Assembly (NCBI GenBank): GCA_020627425.1
Contig: JAHKXX010000236.1
Span: forward strand, 1-20,686
Direction: 5' to 3'
DNA length: 20,686 nucleotides
DNA from: a bacterium
Lineage (GTDB): Bacteria > Bacillota > Clostridia > Oscillospirales > Acutalibacteraceae
Shown: positions 6,850 to 13,933 of the stretch, piece after piece
Position numbering within the stretch: position 1 is the stretch's first letter
Layout of the letters: every line of letters starts with the position of its first letter
Notes under the pieces: model-generated
The model's input: the letters and a program-made list of their open reading frames with translations, nothing else
Database searches by the model: none
Told to the model about the DNA's origin: nothing
Made by a program: the position numbers and the translations under genes

Positions 6850-9030
6850 ATGAAAGCATTCAGAAAGGTACTCGCTACGTCGCTGTCCGCTTCACTTGCG
6901 GTAATGATGATGGTGACAAGCGGTACTCCTGCATCAGCAGAATCAAGCACAGGCGTAGGACTTGCAGCCCACGCTCTGAAGGCTTACAGAGAAGAATGGA
7001 GCTACGTATGGGGCGGCACATCGGACGGAGCGGTCGACTGTTCCGGACTTATCGCGTCCTATAACGGAGTCGGCGGAATGAGAACGGATATGCTTGCTTC
7101 ATCAAGCGAATGGGGCTATGTAAGCGAAGGAGTTCCGCGTGTACACGGACTCGGTCTGCACCACCCCGGTCATATAGGTGTTTATATCGGATCGGGTATG
7201 GCAGTAGACGCCAGAGACGAATACTGGGGCGTTGTCTATCACAATGTTTACAGTAAAAACTGGGTAGAGTGGTTCAAGGTAGCAGGCGTTTCCTATCCCG
7301 AAAACGGATGGGTGCTGCTCGACGGAGACTCTTACTACTATGAAAACGGACAGTATGTTGTAAGCACCCAGAGAACAATAGACGGTGTTACATACACGTT
7401 CGACGGAGCCGGCGTGTCCGATATGGCACCGCCGCCGGGATCATACAATGCAACGGACTATTCGACAGCAAACGCCATGGCAGCGAAGCTGGAGACAAAG
7501 CCTGAGCCTGAACCTGAGCCTGAACCGGAGCCTGAGCCTGAACCCGAGCCGGAGCCTGAGCCCGAGCCGGAACCCGAGCCGGAACCCGAGCCGGAGCCGG
7601 AACCCGAGCCGGAGCCTGAGCCCGAGCCGGAGGAGGAGTCAAGCGAAGAGCCTGAGGAGTCAAGTGAGGAGCCTGAGGAATCGAGCGAAGAGTCTGAGGA
7701 AGTAAGCGAGGAGTCGGAGGAATCCGCACAGACAGAGGAGAACAGTACCGAAGACGGTACGGAGTCAGCCAGTACAGACGGGGAAAATTCTGATGTGTCC
7801 GGCACTGATGCTGAGTCAGGTGATGATAAATCCGCAGAGAAAGAAGAAGAAAGCTCCGAAGTACCTGAGGAAGTAAAGATACTCGCAGAGTATGATACTT
7901 ATGATACTGAGGATAGCACATATATAGCCGAAACTGAAAAAGAGCTTTACAGACTCGGCTACGTTACCGAGAAGCCCGACGGCTACTTCGACGCGGCTCT
8001 CGTGGACGCGGTAATGGTCTATCAGAACAGCAACGATCTTGACGTTACGGGACGCGTTGATGAAAAAACCTATGAGCTGATAAAATCCGGCAAGGGTATC
8101 TCGGCTTACGAGGGTATCTGCTCAGGCAGCGAAAACGATGATGTATACAGACTTCAGTCAAGACTCACAGAGCTTAAGTACTTCTATGAGGAAGACAAAA
8201 CAGGCTTCTACGGCGAGATAACCGAATTTGCCGTAAAGCAGTTCCAGAGAGATAACGGACTTGAGGAGTCCGGAGCGGCTGATGAGGATACACTCAAGGC
8301 ACTCTATGACCTCGGCGCAAAGGAAAATCCGAATGCCGGTACACTTTATTACACCCAGAGCGGTAGCGCCGTAACAAAAATGCAGACAAGACTTATAGAG
8401 CTCAGATTTATGTCCGGCAAGCCCACAGGTACGTTTGATGACGCTACACTGGCTGCTGTTCACGAATACAGAAAGGCAGCAGGCCTTGACGAGGCTGAGC
8501 TTATGACAGCCGGCGAGCTTGAAGTTATGTACAGTGAGGACGCAGTAAAGTCGCCCGAATATGACACTATGAAATACGGTCAGAGCGGTGATGACGTTAC
8601 CACGCTTCAGGCTGATCTTGCACAGCTTAAATACTATGACGGAAAGTCCACCGGAACCTATGAGAAGGATCTTCAGGAGTCCGTAATTCAGTTCCAGAAG
8701 GATAACGGTCTTGAGGTTACGGGTGATGCCGACGACAAGACGAAGCAGGCAATAAAGACAGAGCAGAGCCGTGAAAAAGCAGAAAGCGGCGAAGAACTGA
8801 TAATGAAGTCGGCAACGATCGCAGATGACGCATTTGCCGGACTTGCAGATTCAAGAGCAGTACAGCGCACTTTAGAAGAGAAAACCCAGAACGATATGTC
8901 AAGGACTATCCTCTATGTTGTTATCGGTGCAATACTTGTATTGCTGCTTGCAATAACGATCGTAATAATCAAAAAGAGATCAAATTCAAATGGAGTTACG
9001 GTCGTAAGATATGATAACAGGAAATTTTAG
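6850..9030 (+). CDS. Secreted, C-terminally membrane-anchored NlpC/P60 peptidoglycan hydrolase with four PG-binding domains
   Basis: 726 residues. Order: signal peptide ~1-30 (ends TPASA); NlpC/P60 cysteine peptidase ~36-148 with catalytic Cys64 in VDCSGLIASY and His108 in HPGHIGVYIG, and Asp120 at the third polar position; one choline-binding-like wall repeat ~153-190 (GWVLLDGDSYYYENGQ); a rod of 22 Pro-Glu dipeptides (7501-7632); a Ser/Glu-rich acidic linker with repeated SSEEPEE; four peptidoglycan_binding_1-type domains, each with a variant of the VxxLQxxLxxLxY...G.F...T..AV..FQ pattern; one transmembrane helix (TILYVVIGAILVLLLAITI) and a basic tail. Such enzymes cleave stem peptides, usually D-Glu to diamino acid. 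The C-terminal anchor would tether the enzyme, with the rod spacing catalysis from the membrane. The gene is monocistronic, with its own terminator and a WalR-like control region. Confidence 0.92.
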   Translation: MKAFRKVLATSLSASLAVMMMVTSGTPASAESSTGVGLAAHALKAYREEWSYVWGGTSDGAVDCSGLIASYNGVGGMRTDMLASSSEWGYVSEGVPRVHGLGLHHPGHIGVYIGSGMAVDARDEYWGVVYHNVYSKNWVEWFKVAGVSYPENGWVLLDGDSYYYENGQYVVSTQRTIDGVTYTFDGAGVSDMAPPPGSYNATDYSTANAMAAKLETKPEPEPEPEPEPEPEPEPEPEPEPEPEPEPEPEPEPEPEPEPEPEEESSEEPEESSEEPEESSEESEEVSEESEESAQTEENSTEDGTESASTDGENSDVSGTDAESGDDKSAEKEEESSEVPEEVKILAEYDTYDTEDSTYIAETEKELYRLGYVTEKPDGYFDAALVDAVMVYQNSNDLDVTGRVDEKTYELIKSGKGISAYEGICSGSENDDVYRLQSRLTELKYFYEEDKTGFYGEITEFAVKQFQRDNGLEESGAADEDTLKALYDLGAKENPNAGTLYYTQSGSAVTKMQTRLIELRFMSGKPTGTFDDATLAAVHEYRKAAGLDEAELMTAGELEVMYSEDAVKSPEYDTMKYGQSGDDVTTLQADLAQLKYYDGKSTGTYEKDLQESVIQFQKDNGLEVTGDADDKTKQAIKTEQSREKAESGEELIMKSATIADDAFAGLADSRAVQRTLEEKTQNDMSRTILYVVIGAILVLLLAITIVIIKKRSNSNGVTVVRYDNRKF
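7501..7632 (+). repeat. (Pro-Glu)22 hexanucleotide repeat region
   Basis: 22 uninterrupted CCN-GAR codon pairs. Synonymous codons (CCT, CCC, CCG; GAG, GAA) are mixed in blocks rather than identical, so the tract is protein-selected but still able to expand or contract by slippage or recombination. It encodes a stiff, negatively charged rod. It is followed by repeats of the SSEEPEE type up to about 7700. Confidence 0.9.
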
Positions 9031-9049
9031 TTCATAATGATCACCTCAA

Positions 9050-9093
9050 GCAAAACACCCCCAAGGCTATATAACGCTTTGGGGGTGTTTTGC
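9050..9093 (+). terminator. Terminator-like hairpin after the wall hydrolase
   Basis: GCAAAACACCCCCAA (9050-9064) pairs perfectly over 15 bases with TTGGGGGTGTTTTGC (9079-9093). The T run lies inside the 3' arm rather than after it. It probably works in both directions as a terminator or transcript end. Confidence 0.75.
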
Positions 9094-9163
9094 AGTTGAA
9101 TGTGCTTTTTAAAGAAATAAATCGAAAAGTGGTCTAATTTTTCAAACAATTTGCACATTTATA

Positions 9164-9192
9164 TTGCAAAAAAATTTTAAAAATAGTATAAT
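9164..9192 (+). promoter_or_regulatory. Promoter of the SPFH/zinc-ribbon operon
   Basis: TTGCAA (9164-9169), exactly 17 bases, then a perfect TATAAT (9187-9192) preceded by AG. This is a strong sigma-A type promoter. The expected start near 9199 leaves a leader of about 165 bases before the first gene. Confidence 0.7.
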
Positions 9193-9198
9193 AGCATT

Positions 9199-9364
9199 GA
9201 GGAAGAGTGTATTGTCTTATTCAGGATACATTTGGTGTATTGCTGTGTTACGGCGATCACAGCCTGATCAAAGCCGCGGCGTACAGAATGACATATCCGC
9301 AAAAAGAATTGTCTTATCCGGGTCGGTGCTTTGATTTTCTTTTGTAGGGAGGGATGCTCCGGAA
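9199..9364 (+). other. Long untranslated leader of the SPFH/zinc-ribbon operon
   Basis: About 165 bases without a credible gene. It includes a small hairpin GCTGTG/CACAGC (9242-9247 with 9258-9263) and a 10-base direct repeat ATTGTCTTAT (9211-9220 and 9308-9317). The ribosome site GGGAGGGA is near 9347-9354. It matches no riboswitch class that I can recognise. With 9031-9198 it fills the 334-base gap before the first gene. Confidence 0.4.
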
Positions 9365-10198
9365 ATGCCGTCAAATAATAATTTTGCGCTGATAGCGATC
9401 ATCATTATTCTTTTGCTGGTGCTGGCAATAATAATATCCGTTGTGGTCATAGGGGTCAAGGTAAGCCGCAAGGTGAGTGAAGTAAAAAGAAAGGTAAGTG
9501 CTTTTTCAAACGACGCCTTCGGTACGCCGGATATTATGGAAGGACTGCATAAGGCGGATCTGAACAACGCGAACACACCGAAATCTATACAGTCGATGAC
9601 GTCTGTTTATGAACCGCTGATAAAAAAGGATTTTCCCGAGTTCAGTCTTGATGAGGTAAAGGCGAAAAGCGAGGCGTTTATCAAATCCTACCTTAACTGT
9701 CTTGAGTCCGGAGATATAAGTGAGCTTTCCGATAAGCAGTATTCGGATTCCGTCAGACAGTCAACACAGGCTATGATAAACGACCTTGATTCCAGAGGTC
9801 TTCATATGTTCTATGACGATATAGAGCTGTATCAGACCGAGATAAGCGGCTATACAAAATCCGGAGGGCTTTGTACCGTTAGACTGCAAACCTCGCTCAG
9901 CTTTCTGGGCTATATAAAAAACAACAGTAATGCTGTTGTTTCCGGTAATGATAAGATGAAAACACAGACCGTACTTGAGACCGATTATACATATGTTCAG
10001 GACGCATCCAAGGCTACCGGAGGAGACAACTACAAAAAGGTTTTCTCTATGAACTGCCCCAACTGCGGCGCGCCGATAACAAACCTCGGCGCCAAGTATT
10101 GTGAATATTGCCGTAGTGCAATTAAAGAAATAAATATTTACAGCTGGAAATTTACCTCTGTAAAAGAGGTCGGAAAAAAGGCACAACAATTTTATTAA
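9365..10198 (+). CDS. Membrane-anchored Tim44-like protein with a C-terminal zinc ribbon
   Basis: 277 residues. One strong N-terminal transmembrane helix (~8-31, FALIAIIIILLLVLAIIISV) is followed by a basic KVSRKVSEVKRKV stretch. Residues ~80-215 resemble the Tim44-like fold (DFPEFSLDEVKAKSEAFIKS, then LESGDISELSD, and a beta-rich half with TVRLQTSLSFLGYI and TVLETDYTYVQ). A CxxC-CxxC zinc ribbon follows (Cys231, Cys234, Cys246, Cys249; CPNCGAPI and YCEYC). The soluble part would face the cytoplasm if the N-terminus is outside. It is the first gene of the operon, and the SPFH gene follows 18 bases later. Tim44-like domains bind membranes or partner proteins, so a scaffold role at the membrane is inferred; no enzyme motif is seen. 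Confidence 0.72.
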   Translation: MPSNNNFALIAIIIILLLVLAIIISVVVIGVKVSRKVSEVKRKVSAFSNDAFGTPDIMEGLHKADLNNANTPKSIQSMTSVYEPLIKKDFPEFSLDEVKAKSEAFIKSYLNCLESGDISELSDKQYSDSVRQSTQAMINDLDSRGLHMFYDDIELYQTEISGYTKSGGLCTVRLQTSLSFLGYIKNNSNAVVSGNDKMKTQTVLETDYTYVQDASKATGGDNYKKVFSMNCPNCGAPITNLGAKYCEYCRSAIKEINIYSWKFTSVKEVGKKAQQFY

Positions 10199-10216
10199 AA
10201 ACAGGAGATGTGAAAA

Positions 10217-11689
10217 ATGGGATTAATTAAGGCAATTACAAATTCAGGCATTGTCGGTGCTGCTAAGAATTCTATCGGCGGCGCCCTTGCCGATTCATAT
10301 CTGGAGGCGTTTAAGGCGGCTCGTATGGATATGAAGACTGTTATCGCCCCCGGTGTTTTCAGGGATGCGGGACAGGGAAGGAATACCAATACCAACCGTC
10401 TGAATAATGTTATTTCAAACGGTTCTATGGTAGAGGTATCCTCCGGACAGCTGATGTGTCTTGTTGACGGCGGACGTATAGTAGACTATTCGGCAGAGCC
10501 TGGCTACTACAAGGTACAGAACTCAAGCCAGCCGTCATTCTTCAACGGCACCAGCTCTATCCTGCCGTCGATAAAGGAATCACTTGACCGTATCCGCTTT
10601 GGCGGCAACAATTTCAAGGAGCAGAGAATCATTTATGTTAACCTTCGTACAATGGAGGGTATCAAATTCGGCACCAAGGCTCCGATAACCTATCATGATG
10701 TAGTAAACAATATTTATGCGGAGATCCGTACCAACGGTACGTTCTCGATAAAGCTTGTTGACCCGTGGAAATTCATAAACGAGGTAGCACCCAACGAGTG
10801 TATTATGGAGGGCGCCTTCCTTAACGTTGAGGACTTCATGAACCAGACCTTTATGTCCGAGTTCAACACGGCTCTTGGTACATCACTGTCAAGAGTGGCA
10901 GCCGAGAACAGAGTTCCCGTAGACAGAATAAACGAAATGATGCCCGAGATAGCTGCATATCTGCGTGACGCTCTGGACGAGGAGTGGACACAGAAGCGCG
11001 GCTTCCAGGTAGAGAGCGTCGGACTCAACCAGATTCACCTTGACGATGAAACAATTAAGCTGCTCAAGGAAGTAAGCCGTGTCAACCAGTACAACGATCC
11101 GAGCAGACGTGAGACTATGCGTCAGCTTGGTATGGTAGAGGCTCTGAAGGCAGCCGGAAACAACCAGAACGGCGCTATGATGGGCTTTGCCGGTATAGGA
11201 ATGGGTATGAACGCATTCAATGCCGACGGTGCTGCCAATATGAATATGCAGCAGATGCAGATGCAGCAACAGCAGCAGCCTATGAACAATATGGGTATGG
11301 GCGGCATGCAGCAGCCTATGAACAATATGGGTATGGGCGGCATGCAGCAGCCTATGAATAACAATATGAATAATATGGGTATGCAGCAGCAGGCTCCTGC
11401 AGCGGCAGGCTGGACCTGTGCGTGCGGACAGAGCGGAAACCAGGGCAAGTTCTGCGCTAACTGCGGCAAGCCGAAGCCCGAGCCGCAAGCAAGCGGCGAG
11501 TGGAGCTGTCCTTCATGCGGAGCGAAGAACACAGGAAAGTTCTGCGCTGATTGCGGAAAGCCAAGACCTGCAGCTGCTCCTAAAAAGATAAAGTGTGATA
11601 AGTGCGGCTATGAGCCGGATATGTCGAAGCCTGTTCCGAAGTTCTGTCCGAACTGCGGCGATCCGATAAACGAGGCAGACTTTGCGTGA
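10217..11689 (+). CDS. SPFH/band-7 domain protein with three C-terminal zinc ribbons (YdjI-like)
   Basis: 490 residues. Residues ~30-300 form an SPFH domain of the COG4260 type (SSGQLMCLVDGGRIVDYSAE near the start, YVNLRTMEGIKFGTKAP, then IYAEIRTNGTFSIKLVDP). There is no transmembrane helix at the N-terminus. Residues ~325-395 are a Met/Gln/Asn/Gly-rich low-complexity linker. Three zinc ribbons follow: Cys401/403/413/416, Cys431/434/443/446 and Cys460/463/477/480. Bacillus YdjI, of the same family, works with YdjG and YdjH at the membrane with PspA during envelope stress. The flanking genes here are YdjG-like and YdjH-tail-like, so a similar membrane-bound complex is likely. The start has a GGAGATG ribosome site about 8 bases upstream. 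Confidence 0.87.
   Translation: MGLIKAITNSGIVGAAKNSIGGALADSYLEAFKAARMDMKTVIAPGVFRDAGQGRNTNTNRLNNVISNGSMVEVSSGQLMCLVDGGRIVDYSAEPGYYKVQNSSQPSFFNGTSSILPSIKESLDRIRFGGNNFKEQRIIYVNLRTMEGIKFGTKAPITYHDVVNNIYAEIRTNGTFSIKLVDPWKFINEVAPNECIMEGAFLNVEDFMNQTFMSEFNTALGTSLSRVAAENRVPVDRINEMMPEIAAYLRDALDEEWTQKRGFQVESVGLNQIHLDDETIKLLKEVSRVNQYNDPSRRETMRQLGMVEALKAAGNNQNGAMMGFAGIGMGMNAFNADGAANMNMQQMQMQQQQQPMNNMGMGGMQQPMNNMGMGGMQQPMNNNMNNMGMQQQAPAAAGWTCACGQSGNQGKFCANCGKPKPEPQASGEWSCPSCGAKNTGKFCADCGKPRPAAAPKKIKCDKCGYEPDMSKPVPKFCPNCGDPINEADFA
11273..11344 (+). repeat. 36-base tandem repeat in the SPFH protein linker
   Basis: Two consecutive copies of a 36-base unit (11273-11308 and 11309-11344) encode QQPMNNMGMGGM. 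A partial diverged third copy runs to about 11385 with inserted NNM. The copies are nucleotide-identical as far as I can read, indicating recent duplication and likely length variation between strains. Confidence 0.9.
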
Positions 11690-11722
11690 TCCGCTGAAGC
11701 CCTGTAATAGCCTTGCTACTGA

Positions 11723-11766
11723 CCCGCACAGCCGATGAAAGCGCGTCTTACACCGGCTGTGCCGGG
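11723..11766 (+). other. Intercistronic hairpin between the SPFH and YdjG-like genes
   Basis: CCCGCACAGCCG (11723-11734) pairs with CGGCTGTG(C)CCGGG-type sequence (11754-11766) over 12 pairs with a single bulged C, closing a 19-base loop. A second small hairpin ACCGT/ACGGT follows (11770-11785). There is no T tail, so it is more likely a processing or stability element, or a leaky attenuator, than a full terminator. It occupies most of the 158-base gap. Confidence 0.55.
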
Positions 11767-11847
11767 ATAACCGTTGTATTACGGTAAAAAGTATAGTTAT
11801 TGATTCTACTGAGAAAGGTGTGTAACAGTACCGAGTACTGAGTGCTT

Positions 11848-12924
11848 ATGGAAACCGTAGCTTATCATTGTATTAACTGCGCGGCTCCGCTTCAGTATAA
11901 CGCGGAGAAGCAAAAATTCGCCTGCGAATTCTGCCTGAGTGAGTTCACCGAGGAAGAGCTGAAAAAGCACTTCGGAGAACTTGACGATCAGCTTAAAGAC
12001 AAGGAAGCCGATGCAGGCAACTCCGATGACGATACAGACGAGTTTTCATCGTCTGCCGGCATATATATGTGTCAAAACTGCGGAGCAGAGGTAATAGCCG
12101 AAAAAACGACTGCGGCAACATTTTGTGTGTACTGCCACAGTCCGGTGGTTCTGTCTAACCGACTCGCCGGGGAGTATAAGCCCGATATGGTAATTCCGTT
12201 CAAAATATCAAAGGAGGACGCCGAAAAGCGCTTCTACGATTTTTGCGGAAAGAAAAAGTTTCTGCCAAAGGATTTCATCTCTGACGCTCAACTGGAGATG
12301 ATGAAGGGAGTTTACTACCCCTACTGGATGGTAAATTCACTGAAAAAGGGTTCTATGACCGCAACAGCAAAGAAGATAAGACGCTGGGAACAGGGCGACT
12401 ATAAGTACGAGGAAACCAAGACCTACAAGATAAGGCGTGCCGGCTCTATTGATTTCAAGGGATACCCGTGTTCGGCTTTGAATGCTGACAACAGGACGGC
12501 TCTGAAGTATGTAAATCCTTATGACGACAGCGAATTCAAGGACTTTTCTATGGCATATCTTTCCGGATTTCTTGCCGAAAAACGTGATACCGAGAGGGCA
12601 GACGTTCAGGCAGAGGTAGATAAGGATCTCCTGAAATATTCCGAGAAGATATATCGCGATACGGTAAGCTCTGATTACGACAGTGTCCACGTGGACAAGG
12701 TAAATGTAAATACCGTCAGAGAATCGTGGAAGTACGCGATGATGCCCGTTTGGCTGATGAACTTCTATTACAGCGGCAAAACATTTATGTACGCGATGAA
12801 CGGACAGACAGGTAAAAACTTCGGCGAGCTGCCCTACAGCAAGGGAAAGCTTGCGGCGTTCGGAGGTATATTGTTCGTTGTTTTGTCGGCACTGTTAAGC
12901 TTAGGGGGGTATTTTCTGCTATGA
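11848..12924 (+). CDS. YdjG-like double zinc-ribbon membrane protein
   Basis: 358 residues. Two CxxC-CxxC zinc ribbons open the protein: Cys8/11/26/29 (CINCAAPLQY, CEFC) and Cys75/78/93/96 (CQNCGAEV, CVYCHSPV), separated by an acidic linker. A conserved middle of the TFIIB-type zinc-ribbon/YdjG family follows (YKPDMVIPFKISKEDAEKRF, GVYYPYWMVNS, then MPVWLMNFYYSGKTFMYAMN). One transmembrane helix closes it (~333-356). Some databases label such proteins PriA-like because of the ribbons; no helicase motif exists. A GTG at 11842 is an alternative start. The nearest ribosome-like site, AAAGGTG (11814-11820), is far upstream with a hairpin between. The stop overlaps the next gene by 4 bases (ATGA), so the two are coupled. 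A role in a membrane complex with the SPFH protein is inferred. Confidence 0.82.
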   Translation: METVAYHCINCAAPLQYNAEKQKFACEFCLSEFTEEELKKHFGELDDQLKDKEADAGNSDDDTDEFSSSAGIYMCQNCGAEVIAEKTTAATFCVYCHSPVVLSNRLAGEYKPDMVIPFKISKEDAEKRFYDFCGKKKFLPKDFISDAQLEMMKGVYYPYWMVNSLKKGSMTATAKKIRRWEQGDYKYEETKTYKIRRAGSIDFKGYPCSALNADNRTALKYVNPYDDSEFKDFSMAYLSGFLAEKRDTERADVQAEVDKDLLKYSEKIYRDTVSSDYDSVHVDKVNVNTVRESWKYAMMPVWLMNFYYSGKTFMYAMNGQTGKNFGELPYSKGKLAAFGGILFVVLSALLSLGGYFLL

Positions 12925-13340
12925 AAAAAAGACTGTTGTCCTTTGTATTCTCCCTGATGATAGTGTCGATGATAATGCTTGCAGCAGGAGCGGCTGTCGG
13001 GGTCTGCGCAGCTGAATATGATTCTGCGGCAACTGACGCGGCTGTTACGACGACCGGGGATGAGCCTGTTGTTGCACAGCTTGATACCGACACTGCAAGC
13101 GACAGTACGACCAAAACGAAGGAACCGAAAAACCTGCTGAAAATAATTCTTATTTCAGTCGGTATAAGTGCTGTTATTTCCGTTGTATCGGTGATAGTTA
13201 TTCGTTCGGGCTATAAGTCAAACGGAAAGAGCGAGCCATATCCGTATGATAAAAAGGCTCCGCTAAATCTTACTCTGAAAGAAGATACACTTATTGATAC
13301 TCAGGTAACAAAAACAAAAATCGAAAAAGAACAAAGCTGA
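12921..13340 (+). CDS. TPM-family (YdjH-like) protein lacking its TPM domain: signal peptide, membrane helix and conserved tail only
   Basis: 139 residues. Signal peptide ~1-30 (MKKRLLSFVFSLMIVSMIML, cleavage after VCA), a Thr/Asp/Ala-rich linker of ~40 residues, one transmembrane helix (~71-94, LLKIILISVGISAVISVVSV), then a short cytoplasmic tail. The tail LNLTLKEDTLIDTQVTKT resembles the conserved C-terminus of clostridial YdjH/TPM proteins (from memory, an LT..xD.FLY..VTRT pattern). The ~120-residue TPM domain that normally lies between signal peptide and helix is absent. Position and the ATGA overlap with the YdjG-like gene fit a YdjH place in a ydjGHI-type operon. The reading frame is clean, so it looks like a shortened, kept protein rather than debris. 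Function unknown; the tail may be the part that binds the SPFH/zinc-ribbon partners. Confidence 0.65.
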   Translation: MKKRLLSFVFSLMIVSMIMLAAGAAVGVCAAEYDSAATDAAVTTTGDEPVVAQLDTDTASDSTTKTKEPKNLLKIILISVGISAVISVVSVIVIRSGYKSNGKSEPYPYDKKAPLNLTLKEDTLIDTQVTKTKIEKEQS

Positions 13341-13404
13341 CATAGCATCAATTTATTTTTTTAAAAGGGGAAACTGTATCACAACGATACGGAGGGGTTA
13401 TTTT

Positions 13405-13920
13405 ATGAAATTTGATGTAATGCCTGTTGCAACCGAGAAACAGATAAAGGAGGTTGAGGAAACCGCAAAATATGCTTGGTACGAACATTACAAGGACATT
13501 ATCTCTCAGGAACAGATAGACTATATGCTGGAGCATTACCAGTCAAGTGATGCGGTCAGAAGGAATATGAGCGAGGGATATATCTATTATATGATAATGG
13601 CTGACGGAGAGCTTGCGGGGTATATCTGTGTGCTTCTTCAGAGCGATTATGCTCTTGTACAAAGTCTGTATATCAAGCCTGAGTACAGACGCAGAGGACT
13701 TGCTAAAAGGACTCTGGCACACATTGACGCTATATTTGCAAACAAGGAGCACGGCTTTGACTATATCAAAAAGCTGAGAGTGAATGTTGCAAGAAAGAAC
13801 AGCTTTACGATAAATGTGTATGAGCGTCTGGGCTTTGAAAAGGTCAGAGCAGTAGATACTGACATAGGCGGAGGCTTTTATCGTCACGACTATGTTATGG
13901 AACGCAAGGTAAAAAAGTGA
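13405..13920 (+). CDS. GNAT family N-acetyltransferase
   Basis: 171 residues. The acetyl-CoA-binding motif A is clear: SLYIKPEYRRRGLAKRTLAH (~87-106) with the R/Q-x-x-G-x-A turn RRRGLA. The motif B region NSFTINVYERLGF (~132-144) provides the usual Asn and Tyr. Acetyl transfer to an unknown amine is expected; the acceptor cannot be predicted. A GGAGGGG ribosome site lies about 7 bases before the ATG, and a small GTATC/GATAC hairpin lies just before that. The gene follows the TPM-tail gene by 64 bases with no clear terminator between, so it may belong to the same transcript. Confidence 0.9.
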   Translation: MKFDVMPVATEKQIKEVEETAKYAWYEHYKDIISQEQIDYMLEHYQSSDAVRRNMSEGYIYYMIMADGELAGYICVLLQSDYALVQSLYIKPEYRRRGLAKRTLAHIDAIFANKEHGFDYIKKLRVNVARKNSFTINVYERLGFEKVRAVDTDIGGGFYRHDYVMERKVKK

Positions 13921-13933
13921 CCGGTTGATCATT

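Noticed and set aside
7501..7632. Repeat array considered as CRISPR
   Set aside because: It is a continuous 6-base coding repeat with no spacers and lies in frame within a protein.
7388..7921. Long frames opposite and alongside the hydrolase repeat, some Ser/Gly- or Arg/Ala-rich
   Set aside because: They are by-products of the CCN-GAR repeat, which contains no stops in other frames. They have no ribosome sites and no family resemblance.
9199..9364. Known riboswitch in the SPFH operon leader
   Set aside because: No match to the conserved cores of common classes (TPP, SAM, FMN, glycine, purine, ykkC, c-di-GMP) by eye; kept only as an unexplained leader.
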